Below, piece by piece: positions 4,628 to 5,295 of a stretch of DNA of 5,295 nt. Below the pieces are notes generated by a model that was not told where the DNA came from, searched no databases, and was given only the letters and a program-made list of their open reading frames with translations. Source of the DNA: Pyramidobacter sp. (GTDB taxonomy: Bacteria > Synergistota > Synergistia > Synergistales > Dethiosulfovibrionaceae); the NCBI GenBank assembly GCA_017940445.1, contig JAGAYQ010000384.1, forward strand, positions 1-5,295, written 5' to 3'. Made by a program: the position numbers and the translations under genes. Within the stretch, counting starts at the first letter, position 1. Every line of letters begins with the position of its first letter.

Positions 4628-5295
4628 TTATTTGTTCTCCGCGTGCGATTCGAGCCACTGCCCGATCCACGCGGCGATGTCCAGGTTGTTCTTTTCCAGC
4701 ATCATCATGTGCCCGTTGCCGTGCAGTCCGGCCTCTTCAAGCCGCACGAAGTCGTGCGCCACGCCAGCCTGGGCCAGCACATGACTGGTCAGGTGGTCGT
4801 ACTGCGCGTGATACGAGCTTTGCGAACACAGCAGCAGGATGGGGATGCCTGCAAGACGCGGCAGTTTCCGCGCCGGCTCCTTCATCACCCAGCCGTCGGA
4901 CAGCTCGGGCGACGGGGCTTTCAGCAGCTCGAGCTCAAACTCCCCGGGCGCTGCGGCAAACGGCTCATAGTGCAGCGGCAGATCGGCAATGCCGAAGTTC
5001 TTCGCCTGGGCATGCGCAAGATCGGCCGAAAACGGCGGTCCCGAGGGCTCCAGCGCCACCACGCCCTTGACAAGCTGCGGATAATGATCGGCGATCAGCC
5101 AGCCGAACGGCCCTGCCTGCGAGTGAGTCAGCAGCACTGCCGGCCCGGTGCGCTTCAGCAGATCGCCGGCGGCAGCGAGCACGCGCTCCTGCGAGGCTTT
5201 GTTGCTGTTCAGATATTCGACCTGCGACAGCAAAAACTGGCGCTCGGCCTCGTCGCCCTGCGGCCACTGCGTGTGCAGCTTCGACTGCGGCCAGC
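4628..5295 (-). CDS. Alpha/beta hydrolase, 5'-truncated by the window edge
   Basis: The frame is open from the right edge to the TAA at 4628-4630 and gives about 222 residues; the N-terminus is missing. The visible part starts WPQSKLHTQWPQG, a segment I associate with a group of esterase-like hydrolases. The nucleophile elbow is LLTHSQAGPFGW, with the probable catalytic Ser codon at 5120-5122. It reads Thr-His-Ser-Gln-Ala rather than the usual Gly-x-Ser-x-Gly. A VALEPSGPPF strand follows. The probable catalytic His is in GNGHMMMLEKNN, with its codon at 4709-4711. The acidic member of the triad is not certain; the CSQSSYHAQYDH region (about 4795-4830) contains a candidate. The reaction is probably ester, lactone or amide hydrolysis. 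An internal TTG at 5231-5233 is not the true start, because homologous-looking sequence continues upstream of it. A signal peptide cannot be judged. It is co-directional with the carrier gene, 23 bases upstream of it. Confidence 0.88.
   Translation of the reverse strand, partial: WPQSKLHTQWPQGDEAERQFLLSQVEYLNSNKASQERVLAAAGDLLKRTGPAVLLTHSQAGPFGWLIADHYPQLVKGVVALEPSGPPFSADLAHAQAKNFGIADLPLHYEPFAAAPGEFELELLKAPSPELSDGWVMKEPARKLPRLAGIPILLLCSQSSYHAQYDHLTSHVLAQAGVAHDFVRLEEAGLHGNGHMMMLEKNNLDIAAWIGQWLESHAENK

Noticed and set aside
3144..4784. A 546-codon open frame on the plus strand, longer than the carrier gene it covers.
   Set aside because: It is antisense to the carrier, which has clear membrane segments, family motifs and a strong ribosome site. 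The frame's product is an unnatural mix rich in Asp, His, Arg and Glu, as expected from the complement of a GC-rich membrane-protein gene.
1..5295. A defence island, prophage or mobile element.
   Set aside because: No transposase, integrase, toxin-antitoxin or phage genes were found, and GC content and style look even across the window apart from the AT-rich intergenic gaps.

Overview
This 5.3 kb window is GC-rich with dense, short-spaced genes, and looks like the chromosome of a Gram-negative, probably anaerobic bacterium. The Gram-negative reading rests on a C-terminal fragment at the left edge that resembles the last strands of an outer-membrane (autotransporter-type) beta-barrel. The mix of a C-GCAxxG-C-C redox-type protein, a small cupin, a YfcC/DcuC-type carrier and a short endonuclease IV would fit the Synergistota (for example a Pyramidobacter-like organism). 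That placement is an impression from gene content and protein style, not a proven assignment.

Layout from left to right: (1) 1-150, plus strand, the 3' end of a probable beta-barrel protein. (2) 151-390, a convergent intergenic region holding two intrinsic terminators, enclosed by two inverted copies of an octamer-based repeat. (3) 391-1274, minus strand, a two-gene operon in which a cysteine-rich C-GCAxxG-C-C protein is transcribed first and a small single-domain cupin second. (4) 1275-1388, a divergent promoter region with a good minus-strand -10 box and a GC-rich hairpin. (5) 1389-2240, plus strand, endonuclease IV (nfo) with all nine metal ligands present. (6) 2311-3240, plus strand, a LysR-type regulator. 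(7) 3231-4604, minus strand, a YfcC/DcuC-type membrane carrier that meets lysR tail to tail with a 10-base overlap. (8) 4628-5295, minus strand, an alpha/beta hydrolase that runs off the right edge and lies 23 bases upstream of the carrier.

How the genes may work together: the hydrolase and the carrier are almost certainly co-transcribed, and suggest uptake or exchange of an organic acid or amino-acid-like compound linked to ester or amide hydrolysis; the substrate cannot be read from the sequence. The adjacent LysR protein is a candidate regulator of that pair, although the tail-to-tail arrangement is not the usual one for a LysR regulator and its target. The C-GCAxxG-C-C/cupin operon looks like a small metal- or redox-linked unit of unknown function. 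Endonuclease IV is a housekeeping base-excision-repair enzyme with no evident link to its neighbours.

I see no CRISPR array, tRNA, rRNA, insertion sequence or clear defence system. The most unusual structure is in the left intergenic region: the same octamer-based element follows the stop codon of both convergent genes, in the same sense relative to transcription. It may be a 3'-UTR element or a dispersed intergenic repeat.
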